The position numbers were made by a program, and so were the translations under genes. Below the pieces are notes generated by a model. The model worked only from the letters and a program-made list of their open reading frames with translations, made no database searches and was not told the origin of the DNA. Positions 37,277 through 46,404 of a stretch of 64,000 nt of DNA are shown here, one piece after another. Every line of letters starts with the position of its first letter. Within the stretch, counting starts at the first letter, position 1. Source of the stretch: Pseudorhizobium endolithicum (lineage in GTDB: Bacteria; Pseudomonadota; Alphaproteobacteria; Rhizobiales; Rhizobiaceae); contig NZ_CABFWF030000014.1 of NCBI RefSeq assembly GCF_902153245.2, positions 389,189 through 453,188 on the forward strand, given 5' to 3'.

Positions 37277-37659
37277 GGCGTCACCCTTGCCCGGGCGAGT
37301 GCGCAGGTGGCCCCTTCGGCGACAACGCGGGCAACGAGAAGCTCCGCCGGTCCGTCGACCGCCGCGATTGCGGCGCCTTCCGAAAGGCTGGGAGAGGCGG
37401 TCTTGGCGAGACTGTGCCTTGAAACGGTGCGAGTTTGGGGCTCCGCCTCCTTCAGGGCGTCATCACCGACGATGTGGAGGGGCAATCCGAGCCTTTCGGC
37501 GAGGGCGATGATGCCGGGCTCGCGCTCCTTGATGGAGCCCGTTGCCAAGGCCTTGATGGAACCGAGGTCGATCCCCGCCTGCCGGCAAGCTAAAGCCAGC
37601 GCTGCGGCTATGGCGTCCGCATCCGTTCCCCTGCGGCATCCCAAACCTGCCACGATCAT
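37273..37659 (-). CDS. cobE: Cobalamin biosynthesis protein CobE (CbiG C-terminal-like)
   Basis: This 128-residue single-domain protein begins [17 protein letters not shown], matching the C-terminal domain of CbiG. ATG at 37659 overlaps the cobL stop (ATGA) and has GGAGAG six bases upstream. The frame is open further upstream but lies inside cobL. The end overlaps cobM by four bases. Its biochemical role in aerobic cobalamin synthesis is not well defined. Confidence 0.9.
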   Translation of the reverse strand: MIVAGLGCRRGTDADAIAAALALACRQAGIDLGSIKALATGSIKEREPGIIALAERLGLPLHIVGDDALKEAEPQTRTVSRHSLAKTASPSLSEGAAIAAVDGPAELLVARVVAEGATCALARARVTP

Positions 37660-38906
37660 TGCCGCTCTCCGTGTTTTATCCATGTCCACTGGGTGACGGG
37701 CATTGCCGCTCTCCAGCCATGCATCGAGCCGACCTCTGCGAGCCGGTTGACCTGGAGGCGGAGAAGATTGCCGCCCAGGCGGGCCTGCGCGGCAAGCAGA
37801 ACCGCTTCCATCTCCGTCGTCACCGCGTTCGCAACCAGCCGCCCCCCCGGCTTTAGCCCGCTCAAGGCCGCATCGAGGACTCCCGGATCGCTGCCGCCCC
37901 CGCCGATGAAAACGGCATCCGCTGCCTCGAGGCCTGCCAGTGCCTCCGGCGCCTTGCCCTGTACGATGCGCAGGCCGGGAACGCCGAAGGCATGGGCGTT
38001 GCGTCCGGCTCTCTCGGCACGCGTCGGGTCCGCTTCGATGGCGATGGCCCGCATCGACGGGTGGGCCAGCATCCATTCTATGCCGATGGATCCCGATCCT
38101 GCGCCGATATCCCACAGCAGTTCGCCGGGACGCGGCGCAAGCGCGGAAAGGGTGATCGCCCGGATCTCACGCTTGGTGATCTGTCCGTCGTGCTCGAAGA
38201 GGTCGTCATCCAATCCCGCCGCGAGAGACAGGATGCGCGCCGACCGGCTGGCCGCTACCTCTATGGCGACGACATTGAGGTCGCTTACCCCGGAGAAGGA
38301 GAAGCCTTCGGCATCGCTGCTCCGGATACGTTCGGCGGGGCCACCCAATGCCTCGAGGACCGTCATCTTCGATCCGGCGAATCCTGTTTCGCAGAGAAGC
38401 CTGGCCAAGGCCGCCGGGCCTCGCCCGTCCGAGGTGAGGGCAAGCAGGCGGCGGCCGGGGTGGAGGAACGGACGGATGAGATCGAGAGGTCGGCCATGCA
38501 GGGAGATGGTTTCGATGTCCTGCAGCGGCCAGCCCAGGCGGGAGGCTGCAAGCGAGAAGGAGGAAGGAGCGGGGAAGGAGATAAATTCTCCTGCCTGGAG
38601 ATGTCGTGCGAGGGTGGCGCCGACGCCGAAGAAGAAAGGATCGCCGGACGCGATCACGCAGGCGGGGGCTCCCCGAAATTCAAGCACATCCCGCATGGAG
38701 GGATCGAACGGTGTCGGCCACGGTCTGGCCTGGCCGCGGATCAGCGGTGATGCCAGCTCCAGGTGACGGCGACCGCCGAAGACCACGGTGGCGGCACCGA
38801 TCGCCGCGCGAGCATTCTCGCCGAGCCCGGCGATACCGTCTTCTCCGATGCCGACGATGGACAGCCATCGGTTTTCCGATGCATGGTCAGGTGATTCAGG
38901 AGGCAT
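37656..38906 (-). CDS. cobL: Precorrin-6Y C5,15-methyltransferase (decarboxylating)
   Basis: This 416-residue bifunctional enzyme has an N-terminal tetrapyrrole methylase domain (LSIVGIGEDGIAGL, CVIASGDPFFFGVGATL). A C-terminal class I SAM domain like CbiT follows (LLWDIGAGSGSIGIEW, AVFIGGGGSDPG given in parts). It methylates C5 and C15 and decarboxylates the C12 acetate. ATG at 38906 has GGAG nine bases upstream. Its start codon is one base from the divergent cobK start. Confidence 0.95.
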   Translation of the reverse strand: MPPESPDHASENRWLSIVGIGEDGIAGLGENARAAIGAATVVFGGRRHLELASPLIRGQARPWPTPFDPSMRDVLEFRGAPACVIASGDPFFFGVGATLARHLQAGEFISFPAPSSFSLAASRLGWPLQDIETISLHGRPLDLIRPFLHPGRRLLALTSDGRGPAALARLLCETGFAGSKMTVLEALGGPAERIRSSDAEGFSFSGVSDLNVVAIEVAASRSARILSLAAGLDDDLFEHDGQITKREIRAITLSALAPRPGELLWDIGAGSGSIGIEWMLAHPSMRAIAIEADPTRAERAGRNAHAFGVPGLRIVQGKAPEALAGLEAADAVFIGGGGSDPGVLDAALSGLKPGGRLVANAVTTEMEAVLLAAQARLGGNLLRLQVNRLAEVGSMHGWRAAMPVTQWTWIKHGERQ

Positions 38907-38907
38907 C

Positions 38908-39660
38908 GTGAAACACTCCATCCTCATTCTTGGCGGCACTGCGGAAGCACGGCACCTCGCGCAGCGCATGGCAGGCGATGCCCGCTATTCCACCGAGCTT
39001 TCCCTCGCCGGACGGACCCGTACGCCGATCGCACATCCTGTTCCCGTCCGTGTGGGAGGGTTCGGCGGTGCCGAGGGTCTGGCGCGCTATCTTCGCGACG
39101 AACGCATCGCCATGCTGATCGATGCCACGCATCCCTATGCCGTCAGGATATCCGGAAACGCGGCGGAAGCTGCAAGAATGGCCGAGGTTCCCCTGGTGGC
39201 ATTGCGACGTCCTCCCTGGCAGCTCCAAGCCGGCGACCTGTGGCTCGACGTGCCGGGGATAGCGGAGGCTGTCGCGTCCCTGGGTAGCAAGCCGCGACGG
39301 ATATTCCTGACGCTCGGACGACAGGAGCTCGTGCCCTTCGAGGCCGCGCCGCAACACCAATATCTTATCCGCAGCGTTGATCCGGTGGAGCCGCCACTTT
39401 CCGTTCCGCACGCGGTCTACCTGACGGATCGCGGTCCGTTCGAGGAGGCGAGCGAGGCGGACCTGCTTCGCAAGCATGACATCGAGATCATCGTGGCGAA
39501 GAACAGTGGTGGCCCGGCGAGCTACGGCAAGATCGCCGCCGCCCGGTCGCTGGGCATCACCGTGGTGCTGATCCGCAGACCCCTCCTGCCGGAGGTCGTG
39601 GCGGTAGACACGGTCGAGGGCGTGCTGGACCATCTCGCTCATATGCTGCCACCCCTGTAG
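38908..39660 (+). CDS. cobK: Precorrin-6A reductase
   Basis: This 250-residue protein begins with ILILGGTAEARHLAQ and has LIDATHPYAVRIS, RIFLTLGRQEL and IIVAKNSGGPASYGKI, the CobK/CbiJ signatures. It reduces the macrocycle with NADPH. GTG at 38908 is chosen because AGGAGG lies four to five bases before it, inside the cobL coding region. The gene end overlaps cobJ (convergent) by 22 bases. Confidence 0.94.
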   Translation: MKHSILILGGTAEARHLAQRMAGDARYSTELSLAGRTRTPIAHPVPVRVGGFGGAEGLARYLRDERIAMLIDATHPYAVRISGNAAEAARMAEVPLVALRRPPWQLQAGDLWLDVPGIAEAVASLGSKPRRIFLTLGRQELVPFEAAPQHQYLIRSVDPVEPPLSVPHAVYLTDRGPFEEASEADLLRKHDIEIIVAKNSGGPASYGKIAAARSLGITVVLIRRPLLPEVVAVDTVEGVLDHLAHMLPPL

Positions 39661-40403
39661 CTCCGGGGGGAGTAGACCAACGGGGATTTCCCGTCACGTT
39701 CGATGGTTCTTGTCTCGCACGATCCGACAATGATGCAGGTGGCCATGTCCGCCATGTCCGCGGAGGCGTCCTTCAGCGCGACGGTTCGAATGACCTCGTC
39801 CGGACGGCCGGCGGCCCGGCCGAAGACGACCGGCACATCCGGGGGAAGATGCCGGCGCAAAAGATCGAGCGCTTCACTCAGTTGGTGCGGACGCGCCTTG
39901 CTGATCGGATTGTAGAAGGCCATGACGAAACCTGCCTCCGCGGCAGCGATGAGGCGTTTCTCGATGATTTCCCATGGCTTCAGGTTGGTCGAAAGCGAGA
40001 TGGCGCAGAAATCATGTCCCAGCGGCGCACCCACCCTTGCCGCGACGGCGAGCATGGCGGTAATGCCCGGTACGACGGAGATATCGATGCCGCGCCATTG
40101 TTCGGGTCCATCCTCGATGGCTTCGCAAACGGCAGCGGCCATGGCGAAGACGCCGGGATCGCCGCCGGAAACGACGCAGACCTTGCCTCCCTCCGCAGCC
40201 ATCGCCAGTGCTTCCCTTGCCCGCGCCAGTTCCTCCCGATTGTCGGAAGCGTGCCGGCGCTGGTTCGGGCGCAGGGAAAGCCGGTCTAGGTAGGGAAAAT
40301 AACCGAAGAAATCCTCAGCCGAGCCGACGGCGGCTGCGGCTTCGGGCGTCATCTGATCAGGGTTTCCGGGGCCGAGCCCGACGACCACGAGCGAGCCGGT
40401 CAT
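39639..40403 (-). CDS. cobJ: Precorrin-3B C17-methyltransferase
   Basis: This 254-residue tetrapyrrole methylase has VVGLGPGNPDQMTPEA, the CVVSGGDPGVFAMAAA glycine loop and a late AFYNPISKARPHQL motif, typical of CobJ. It methylates C17 with ring contraction. ATG at 40403 overlaps the cobI stop (ATGA) and is preferred over the ATG five codons upstream. It is the last gene of the riboswitch-controlled minus-strand operon. Confidence 0.95.
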   Translation of the reverse strand: MTGSLVVVGLGPGNPDQMTPEAAAAVGSAEDFFGYFPYLDRLSLRPNQRRHASDNREELARAREALAMAAEGGKVCVVSGGDPGVFAMAAAVCEAIEDGPEQWRGIDISVVPGITAMLAVAARVGAPLGHDFCAISLSTNLKPWEIIEKRLIAAAEAGFVMAFYNPISKARPHQLSEALDLLRRHLPPDVPVVFGRAAGRPDEVIRTVALKDASADMADMATCIIVGSCETRTIERDGKSPLVYSPRSYRGGSI

Positions 40404-41137
40404 GGGCGTGTTTTCCATCCCGGCACCAGGACCAGCGAGAAGTAAGGTGCGGGGGCTTCATCGCGCTCCTCCAGCCGTTGCGCCGTACCGTTCGCCATCG
40501 TGCCGCGCTCGACATAAAGGGCGCCGGATAGCTTGTTGACGGCCTGCAGGGCGCGGCGGATCTTCGGAAGGTTCCGACCGACCTTCATGATGACGGCGGC
40601 ATCCGTGTCGACGAGACGTTCCACCAGCTTTTCCTCCGGCAGAGTGCCCGGAAGAATGCTGAGAATATCGTCGCCCTGAACGAGCGGCAGCCCGGCCGTC
40701 GACCAGCAACCGGACATGGCCGTCACGCCTGCGATCACCTCGGTCCCGTAACGATGCGCCAGACGCACGTGAAGGTGCATATAGGAGCCGTAGAAGAGGG
40801 GATCCCCTTCGCTCAGGACGGCGACGTTGCGGCCCTCATCCAGATGCGCGGCGATATCTTCCGCTGAGCGGTCGAAGAACGCGGCGATCGGCTCCTTGTA
40901 GCCGGTATCGTCCTTGTGGGTCTCGACCGTGACCGGATAAACGAGCGGCATCTCGATCGTGCCCGGCCGGATGTGCGCGTCGACGATCGCCCGGCCGTTT
41001 CCGCCGCTGCCCTTCTTGCAGAAGAATGCGACGACGTCCGCCTCGTTGAGGGCCCGGACGGCCTTCAGGGTCAGAAGCTCCGGATCGCCGGGACCAGTGC
41101 CGACGCCTGTCAGTCTGCCTTTGACCGCCGTGTTCAA
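40400..41137 (-). CDS. cobI: Precorrin-2 C20-methyltransferase
   Basis: This 245-residue methylase has LTGVGTGPGDPELLTLKAV, FFCKKG, VAVLSEGDPLFYGSYMHL and a VIAGVTAMSGCWSTAG segment, as in CobI. It methylates C20 of precorrin-2. The start is a TTG at 41137 overlapping the cobH stop (TTGA), with AGGA just before; no ATG fits the family N-terminus. This is one of the few non-ATG/GTG starts in the window. Confidence 0.94.
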   Translation of the reverse strand: MNTAVKGRLTGVGTGPGDPELLTLKAVRALNEADVVAFFCKKGSGGNGRAIVDAHIRPGTIEMPLVYPVTVETHKDDTGYKEPIAAFFDRSAEDIAAHLDEGRNVAVLSEGDPLFYGSYMHLHVRLAHRYGTEVIAGVTAMSGCWSTAGLPLVQGDDILSILPGTLPEEKLVERLVDTDAAVIMKVGRNLPKIRRALQAVNKLSGALYVERGTMANGTAQRLEERDEAPAPYFSLVLVPGWKTRP

Positions 41138-41763
41138 AGTCCTGCCCTCGCCAGAGCATTGATGGCGGCGGCCGTCATCGCGGAGCCGCCCATCCGGCCG
41201 CGAACCACGGCATAGGGAATGCCGAGGGAGGTTTCCATCAGGGCTTCCTTCGATTCGGCTGCCCCGACGAAACCGACAGGCATACCGATGATCGCCGCCG
41301 GCCGCGGCGCACCGGCATCGAGCATCTCCAGGAGCCGGAACAGGGCCGTCGGCGCATTGCCGATCGCCACCAGCGCTCCTTCCATTTCGTCCCACAGGTC
41401 GAGAGCCGCGGCAGAGCGCGTATTGCCGATGGTCTTCGCCAGTTCGATGGTGCGGCTGTCGCGGAGGGTGCAGATTACTTGGTTGTCGGCCGGCAAGCGG
41501 GCACGGGTGATGCCGTGGGCGACCATCTCAGCATCGCAGAAGATCGGTTTACCCGCGTGCAGAGCACCGCGTGCCTTTGAGACGAAATCGGGCGAGAAAC
41601 GGAAATGTTCTGCTGCCTCCACCAGACCGCAGGCATGGATCATGCGGATGGCGATGTCCGCCTGTTCGGCAGTGAAGGGAGACAGGTCGGCTTCCTGGCG
41701 GATGATCGCGAAGGATTTCCTGTAGATGGCGTCACCCTCGCGAATGTAGTCGTAGGTGGTCAT
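41134..41763 (-). CDS. cobH: Precorrin-8X methylmutase
   Basis: This 209-residue CobH/CbiC protein has the conserved His in RMIHACGLVEAA, IFCDAEMVAHGITRARLP and IGMPVGFVGAAESKEAL. It moves the C11 methyl to C12 giving hydrogenobyrinate. ATG at 41763 overlaps the cobG stop (ATGA) with AGGAAGC upstream. Length is normal. Confidence 0.96.
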   Translation of the reverse strand: MTTYDYIREGDAIYRKSFAIIRQEADLSPFTAEQADIAIRMIHACGLVEAAEHFRFSPDFVSKARGALHAGKPIFCDAEMVAHGITRARLPADNQVICTLRDSRTIELAKTIGNTRSAAALDLWDEMEGALVAIGNAPTALFRLLEMLDAGAPRPAAIIGMPVGFVGAAESKEALMETSLGIPYAVVRGRMGGSAMTAAAINALARAGL

Positions 41764-43073
41764 TTGCTTCCTGACGTGAGGGAGAGAGCAAGCCGGCTTT
41801 CGCCAAGTCTGGCGATGCATGCTGCAGAGGTTTCATCCTGCCGGCGTTCCGATCGGACAAGCGCCGCAAGAATTCGAAGGGCGGAGCCGGTTTGGCTTTC
41901 CGCCATGGAGGCGAATGCAGGGGCAGAGGGCTTGCCTGTCGTCAACGAGACGGCATCGTCGATGCCGCACAGCGTCAGCGATGCCAGTTGCGGGTGAGCA
42001 CAGCCCTTCGGGCAACCCGTCACGTGCAGCTTGATGGAGCCATCGAAAAGATCGCCAAAGGCCTCCAGCGCGACATCGGCCAGCGAATGGGTGTCGATCG
42101 AGGCCGAGGTGCAGGCGGGGCTGCCGGGGCAGGCGGCGATGCTCGCCCGCGGATCCGCTGCAGACGTGATGAAACCCGACACGGCGGCAAATGCGGCAAG
42201 TTCCGCGCATGCGGGGCCGTCGCCGACGAAAAGCAGGGAATGGTCGAAGGCCGGCCTTACCGAAGATATGCCGAGACGTTCGGCTTCCGCGCAAAGCGCT
42301 GCCAGTTGGCGTGCTTGGACTTGGCCGAAGACCAGAGCGATCCCGAGAGCGGCCTTGCCGCCTTTCAGTGGCACGAGGCCGAAGGGAGATGAATGGCGTT
42401 CGGGCATCCCGCCGATTGCCATCGTTGCGGATGCAAGGTCACCGCCCCGCGCTGCCGTGCCCATACCGGCCAGTTTGCGCAACAGGGCCAGGGTCTCGGC
42501 AACCGCCGCCTGTCGGTCGAATATCCCGTGGATACGTGCGGTTGCTTCGGTTCCTCCGAGAAGGATCTGCCAGCGAATTCCGTCTTCCGTTCCTCTGGCG
42601 AGGAGCCGAATATCTGCCAGAAGATTTGAGAGCCGCATCTGCCCGGAACCGTCGACAACCACCGACATTTTCGGCGCGAGTCCCTCGATGCCCCGAGCTC
42701 CTTCGCGTATCGCCACCGCCAGGGAGCGAGGATCGGCGATTTCAATCGGATCCAGCCCGGCCAAAGGCGGAAGGTCGACCGCCAGCCCCTCCCGCAACGG
42801 CAGTTTCAGGGCGCGGACGTCCGTGTCCAGCATCCCGGCCGTTTCACCAGTCAGACCCCGCACCTGCAGATTGCCACGGGCGGAAATATCGATGATGCCG
42901 TTGCCATGCTCCTGCGCAAGGCTGCAGATGGCTGCCAACTGCTGCGGTCCGATCGCGTCCAGCAAGGCAATGCGGGCCAGAAGGCCGTCTCCCGTCTGCA
43001 TCGGCGAAGACAGGGCAGGGCAGGCGCCGCGGCGCATGTCCGGGGGTGCAAGGTCGGCAGGGGGCGCGGTCAT
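41760..43073 (-). CDS. cobG: Precorrin-3B synthase (CobG)
   Basis: This 437-residue sirohaem/nitrite-reductase-like protein has repeated ferredoxin-like halves and a 4Fe-4S site from ACPGSPACTSA and TGCPKGCAHP. CobG uses oxygen to hydroxylate C20 and form a lactone, marking the oxygen-dependent route. It overlaps cobN by four bases (ATGA) upstream and cobH downstream. The presence of CobG shows the organism can run the aerobic ring contraction. Confidence 0.92.
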   Translation of the reverse strand: MTAPPADLAPPDMRRGACPALSSPMQTGDGLLARIALLDAIGPQQLAAICSLAQEHGNGIIDISARGNLQVRGLTGETAGMLDTDVRALKLPLREGLAVDLPPLAGLDPIEIADPRSLAVAIREGARGIEGLAPKMSVVVDGSGQMRLSNLLADIRLLARGTEDGIRWQILLGGTEATARIHGIFDRQAAVAETLALLRKLAGMGTAARGGDLASATMAIGGMPERHSSPFGLVPLKGGKAALGIALVFGQVQARQLAALCAEAERLGISSVRPAFDHSLLFVGDGPACAELAAFAAVSGFITSAADPRASIAACPGSPACTSASIDTHSLADVALEAFGDLFDGSIKLHVTGCPKGCAHPQLASLTLCGIDDAVSLTTGKPSAPAFASMAESQTGSALRILAALVRSERRQDETSAACIARLGESRLALSLTSGSK

Positions 43074-46000
43074 ACGGCCTTCTCCGCCACAAGCATTTCC
43101 AGTTCCGCGTCGACCGCATTGCGGCGCGGGTGCCAGAGGCCGCGGCGCATCGCGGAAAGAAAACGTTTGCCCATGAACCGAGCACCCTCCGGATTCTGGG
43201 ACAGCAGGAAGTCCCGTACCTCCTCATCGCGGAGGTAGGCGTCGTAAGTCGCTTCGATGAGGGATTGCGGAATGGCCTGGGTGGTTTCGGCAAAACCGAT
43301 CAGACGGTCGACCGTTTCAACCAGTTCCGCGGCCCCGCGCGGGCCGTGGCGCATCTGGCCGGCAATGAAACGCGGGTTCACGGCGCGGGCCCGCACCACG
43401 CGGGCAACGGCTTGCGAGATGGAGCGGGCGCGGGGGCGGGCGGGATCGGTCGTGTCGAGCGCGATCAGGTCGGCATTGTTGCCGAGTGCGGCCGCTGCCG
43501 CGGCAAAGCCGCCGATGAAGGCGACATCGGCCGAGCCCTCCAGAAGGTCACGGCCAGGATCGTCACCGGTGTGAACGAGAAGGTCCGCTGCTTCCACCCG
43601 CTCCGCGAACTGGCCACGCGCCTCCACCGCCTCGCCCTCCATGCCGCCGAAGGAGTGGCTGGTGGCATCGAGATAAAGGCGACCGAGTTCTTCCCGTTCC
43701 GCCCAAGTGCCGTCTGAGAGCTTTTCCTCTATACCGGCACCGAATGTCCCTGGAGCGGAACCGAAAATACGCTGCGGCACTCGTCCCCGGCGTCGTGCAT
43801 CTTCGGCGAGGGGATTGTCGCCGGGCGCTTCTTCGCGTGCCGCGATGGCACGCATGGCGGCATCCAGCAGCGCGATCAGGGCGGGGAACATGTCCCGGAA
43901 GAGGCCGGAGATGCGCAGCGTGACATCGACGCGGGGACGGCCAAGTACCGCGGGGGGCAGCACCTCGATACCCGTCACGCGCCCGGTCGCAGCGTCATAG
44001 GCGGGTCGTGCCCCCATCAGCGCCAGAACCTGCGCAACCTCCTCGCCGCCGCTGCGAAGCGAGGCACTGCCCCAAAGGTCGAAGACGAGGTTGCGCGGCC
44101 ACTCTCCGTGATCCTGCAGATAGCGCCGAAGCACTTCGTCGGCAGCTTTCTTGCCGAGTTCGAAGGCGGTCGGCGTCGGCAGCGTCCGCGGATCGCTCGC
44201 AAAGAGGTTGCGCCCCGTCGGCATCACGTCGCGGCGTCCGCGGGAAGGAGCGCCCGATGGGCCGGGCCGGATATGCTCGCCGTCCAGTGCCGCGAGCAAG
44301 GCTTCTCGCTCGGCAGTCGCGCTCGCGATCCGGAGCGGATCTTCATCGCCCGGAGCGCATGTGCCGAAGACATGCTGGCCGTCCTTGATCGCGAGGTCCT
44401 TGAGATCGCAAAGGAAGGCATCGATGCGGCTCAATGCCGTGTCCGGGTCGTCGTCGCGCGAAATTCCCATTTCCGTCGCGGAGCCGCTTTCATGAGCCGT
44501 CTCGACGATCAGCTTCGCCAGCCGGTCGCGGCGGCGGCGGTCCAGGCCGTCGGCCTGGGCATATTCATCGACGAGCAGTTCGAGTTTCTTCTGGTCCCCG
44601 GAGAGGCCGGCATCGGTCAGCACCGGCGGAAGATGCCCCAAGGCCACGGCCGCGATGCGCCGCTTGGCGACGGCTGCCTCACCCGGATTGGAAACGATGA
44701 ACGGATAAATGACAGGCAAGCCGCCGGTGACGGTCTCGGGGAAGCAGTCCTGCGAAAGGGCAACATTCTTTCCCGGCAACCATTCCAGCGTCCCATGGGC
44801 ACCAACATGCACGATAGCATCGGCATCGAGTTCCCGACGCATCCAGAGGCCGAAAGCGACCAGCGCATGCCGGGGAGGCAGATCGGGATGGTGGTAGTCG
44901 GACCGCCGGTCCGCAACGCGGCCGCGATCCGGTGCAAGGGCGACGGTGATATTACCGAAGCGGGCTGCGCGGAACCGGAAGATCCCGTGGCTGATTTCGG
45001 GATCGTCCGCGGGTAAACCCCACGCGGAAACAACCCTGTTGCGTGCGCCTTCCGGAAGCGTTTTGAACCAGCTCTCGTAGGTTTCGACAATAAGCGCGTC
45101 GTGACGGTTCGCCAGCCGGTCGAGCAGATCGCGCGGCGATGCAGGCCGGTCTTCGATCATGTAGCCGGCATCGGACAGCATGCCCAACATTTCCAGGACG
45201 CTCCGGGGTACATCAAGACCCACGGCATAGCCGGTGCGACCGGGAGCGCTGGGATAATCCGGCATGATGATGACGAGCTTGCGGTCTCGGCGGGGCGTCG
45301 CCCGAAGCCTGAGGAAACACGCGATCCGCTCTGCCACCGCCTCGACCCTTTCGGGCTCGGGCCGATTGATGAGGTTCGAAGACGTGCTGCGGTCCTTGAA
45401 GGAAATGGCGCCGGCAAGAATGCGGCCGTCCAGTTCCGGCAGAACGACGTGCATCGCAAGATCGGACGGATTCAGGCCGCGACGGCTTTCCTTCCACCCG
45501 GTCAGATGCGTCGTCGCAACGATGACCTGGAAGACCGGAAGACCAGTCCGATCGAAAATGCTGTCTCCATCCCCGTCCGTGCCGCTGGCAAATGCCGTGG
45601 TCGTCAGGACGGCGGCCGGTTCGATCCGGGCGAATGCCTGCTCCACGAACGAGATCGATTCCGCTTCCTTCATGCCGCCCACGAAGATGGGAACGGGGGC
45701 AAAGCCGCGACTGGCGAGCGTCTGAAACAAAGCATCGACGGGTGCCGTGTCGTTTGCGAGCAGCATGGAGCGATAGAAGAGGATCGGCAGGCGCGGTGCC
45801 GCGGGAGGGAAGTTCTCCAGCAGGTCGGTCATGTCGACGATGCCATGCCCCGGCCGGTAGGCGCCTGCCCTGGGCATGGCGGCGGCAGGAGCGGGCTCGA
45901 CCTGGCGGCCCGTCGCCAGGGCGGCAAGGCGGCCGGCCAGAAGGCGCATGTTGTGCGGCCCGCCTTCCCGGAAGCAGGAGAGGATGGCTGCCTGCTCTTC

Positions 46001-46393
46001 CGGACCTACCGTGGACGCGACCGCCAACCGTTCGTCCTGAAGGCTGCATTCACCGGGCAGGAGCACGAGCTTGATATCGCTTCGCCGGGCCAGCCGCGAA
46101 AGCTCCTCGACGCCGTAGCGCCAGCGATCATAGCCACCCAGGATCCGGACGAGGATGAGCTTTGCCCGGGATGCCGTCTTGTCGAGCCAGAGGTCGACCG
46201 ACATGGGATGGCGGAGTTCCGCGAGGTTCGCGACCGCCAGAGAAACATTCTCCTGCCCGTTCCAGGCGGCCGAGATCCCGTTCAGGTCGCTGCCGGAGAA
46301 CGACAACACCACCACATCTGCCGGGGCCTGGTCGAGGTCCACCGGCTCGATGAGGTCATCCAGGGATGATGATGTGGTGGCGAGGATGTGCAT
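43070..46393 (-). CDS. cobN: Cobaltochelatase subunit CobN
   Basis: This 1107-residue large subunit of the ATP-dependent cobaltochelatase shows the family features GHGIVDMTDLLENFPP, HVGAHGTLEWLPGKNVALS (seen as VHVGAHGTLEWLPGK) and, near the C-terminus, FIAGQMRHGPRGAAELVETV. It inserts cobalt into hydrogenobyrinate diamide together with CobS and CobT, which are not in the window. It is shorter than the roughly 1270-residue Pseudomonas denitrificans enzyme, but no obvious break is seen. The start is 11 bases after cobW. Confidence 0.93.
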   Translation of the reverse strand: MHILATTSSSLDDLIEPVDLDQAPADVVVLSFSGSDLNGISAAWNGQENVSLAVANLAELRHPMSVDLWLDKTASRAKLILVRILGGYDRWRYGVEELSRLARRSDIKLVLLPGECSLQDERLAVASTVGPEEQAAILSCFREGGPHNMRLLAGRLAALATGRQVEPAPAAAMPRAGAYRPGHGIVDMTDLLENFPPAAPRLPILFYRSMLLANDTAPVDALFQTLASRGFAPVPIFVGGMKEAESISFVEQAFARIEPAAVLTTTAFASGTDGDGDSIFDRTGLPVFQVIVATTHLTGWKESRRGLNPSDLAMHVVLPELDGRILAGAISFKDRSTSSNLINRPEPERVEAVAERIACFLRLRATPRRDRKLVIIMPDYPSAPGRTGYAVGLDVPRSVLEMLGMLSDAGYMIEDRPASPRDLLDRLANRHDALIVETYESWFKTLPEGARNRVVSAWGLPADDPEISHGIFRFRAARFGNITVALAPDRGRVADRRSDYHHPDLPPRHALVAFGLWMRRELDADAIVHVGAHGTLEWLPGKNVALSQDCFPETVTGGLPVIYPFIVSNPGEAAVAKRRIAAVALGHLPPVLTDAGLSGDQKKLELLVDEYAQADGLDRRRRDRLAKLIVETAHESGSATEMGISRDDDPDTALSRIDAFLCDLKDLAIKDGQHVFGTCAPGDEDPLRIASATAEREALLAALDGEHIRPGPSGAPSRGRRDVMPTGRNLFASDPRTLPTPTAFELGKKAADEVLRRYLQDHGEWPRNLVFDLWGSASLRSGGEEVAQVLALMGARPAYDAATGRVTGIEVLPPAVLGRPRVDVTLRISGLFRDMFPALIALLDAAMRAIAAREEAPGDNPLAEDARRRGRVPQRIFGSAPGTFGAGIEEKLSDGTWAEREELGRLYLDATSHSFGGMEGEAVEARGQFAERVEAADLLVHTGDDPGRDLLEGSADVAFIGGFAAAAAALGNNADLIALDTTDPARPRARSISQAVARVVRARAVNPRFIAGQMRHGPRGAAELVETVDRLIGFAETTQAIPQSLIEATYDAYLRDEEVRDFLLSQNPEGARFMGKRFLSAMRRGLWHPRRNAVDAELEMLVAEKAV

Positions 46394-46404
46394 GTCGTCA
46401 AGCC

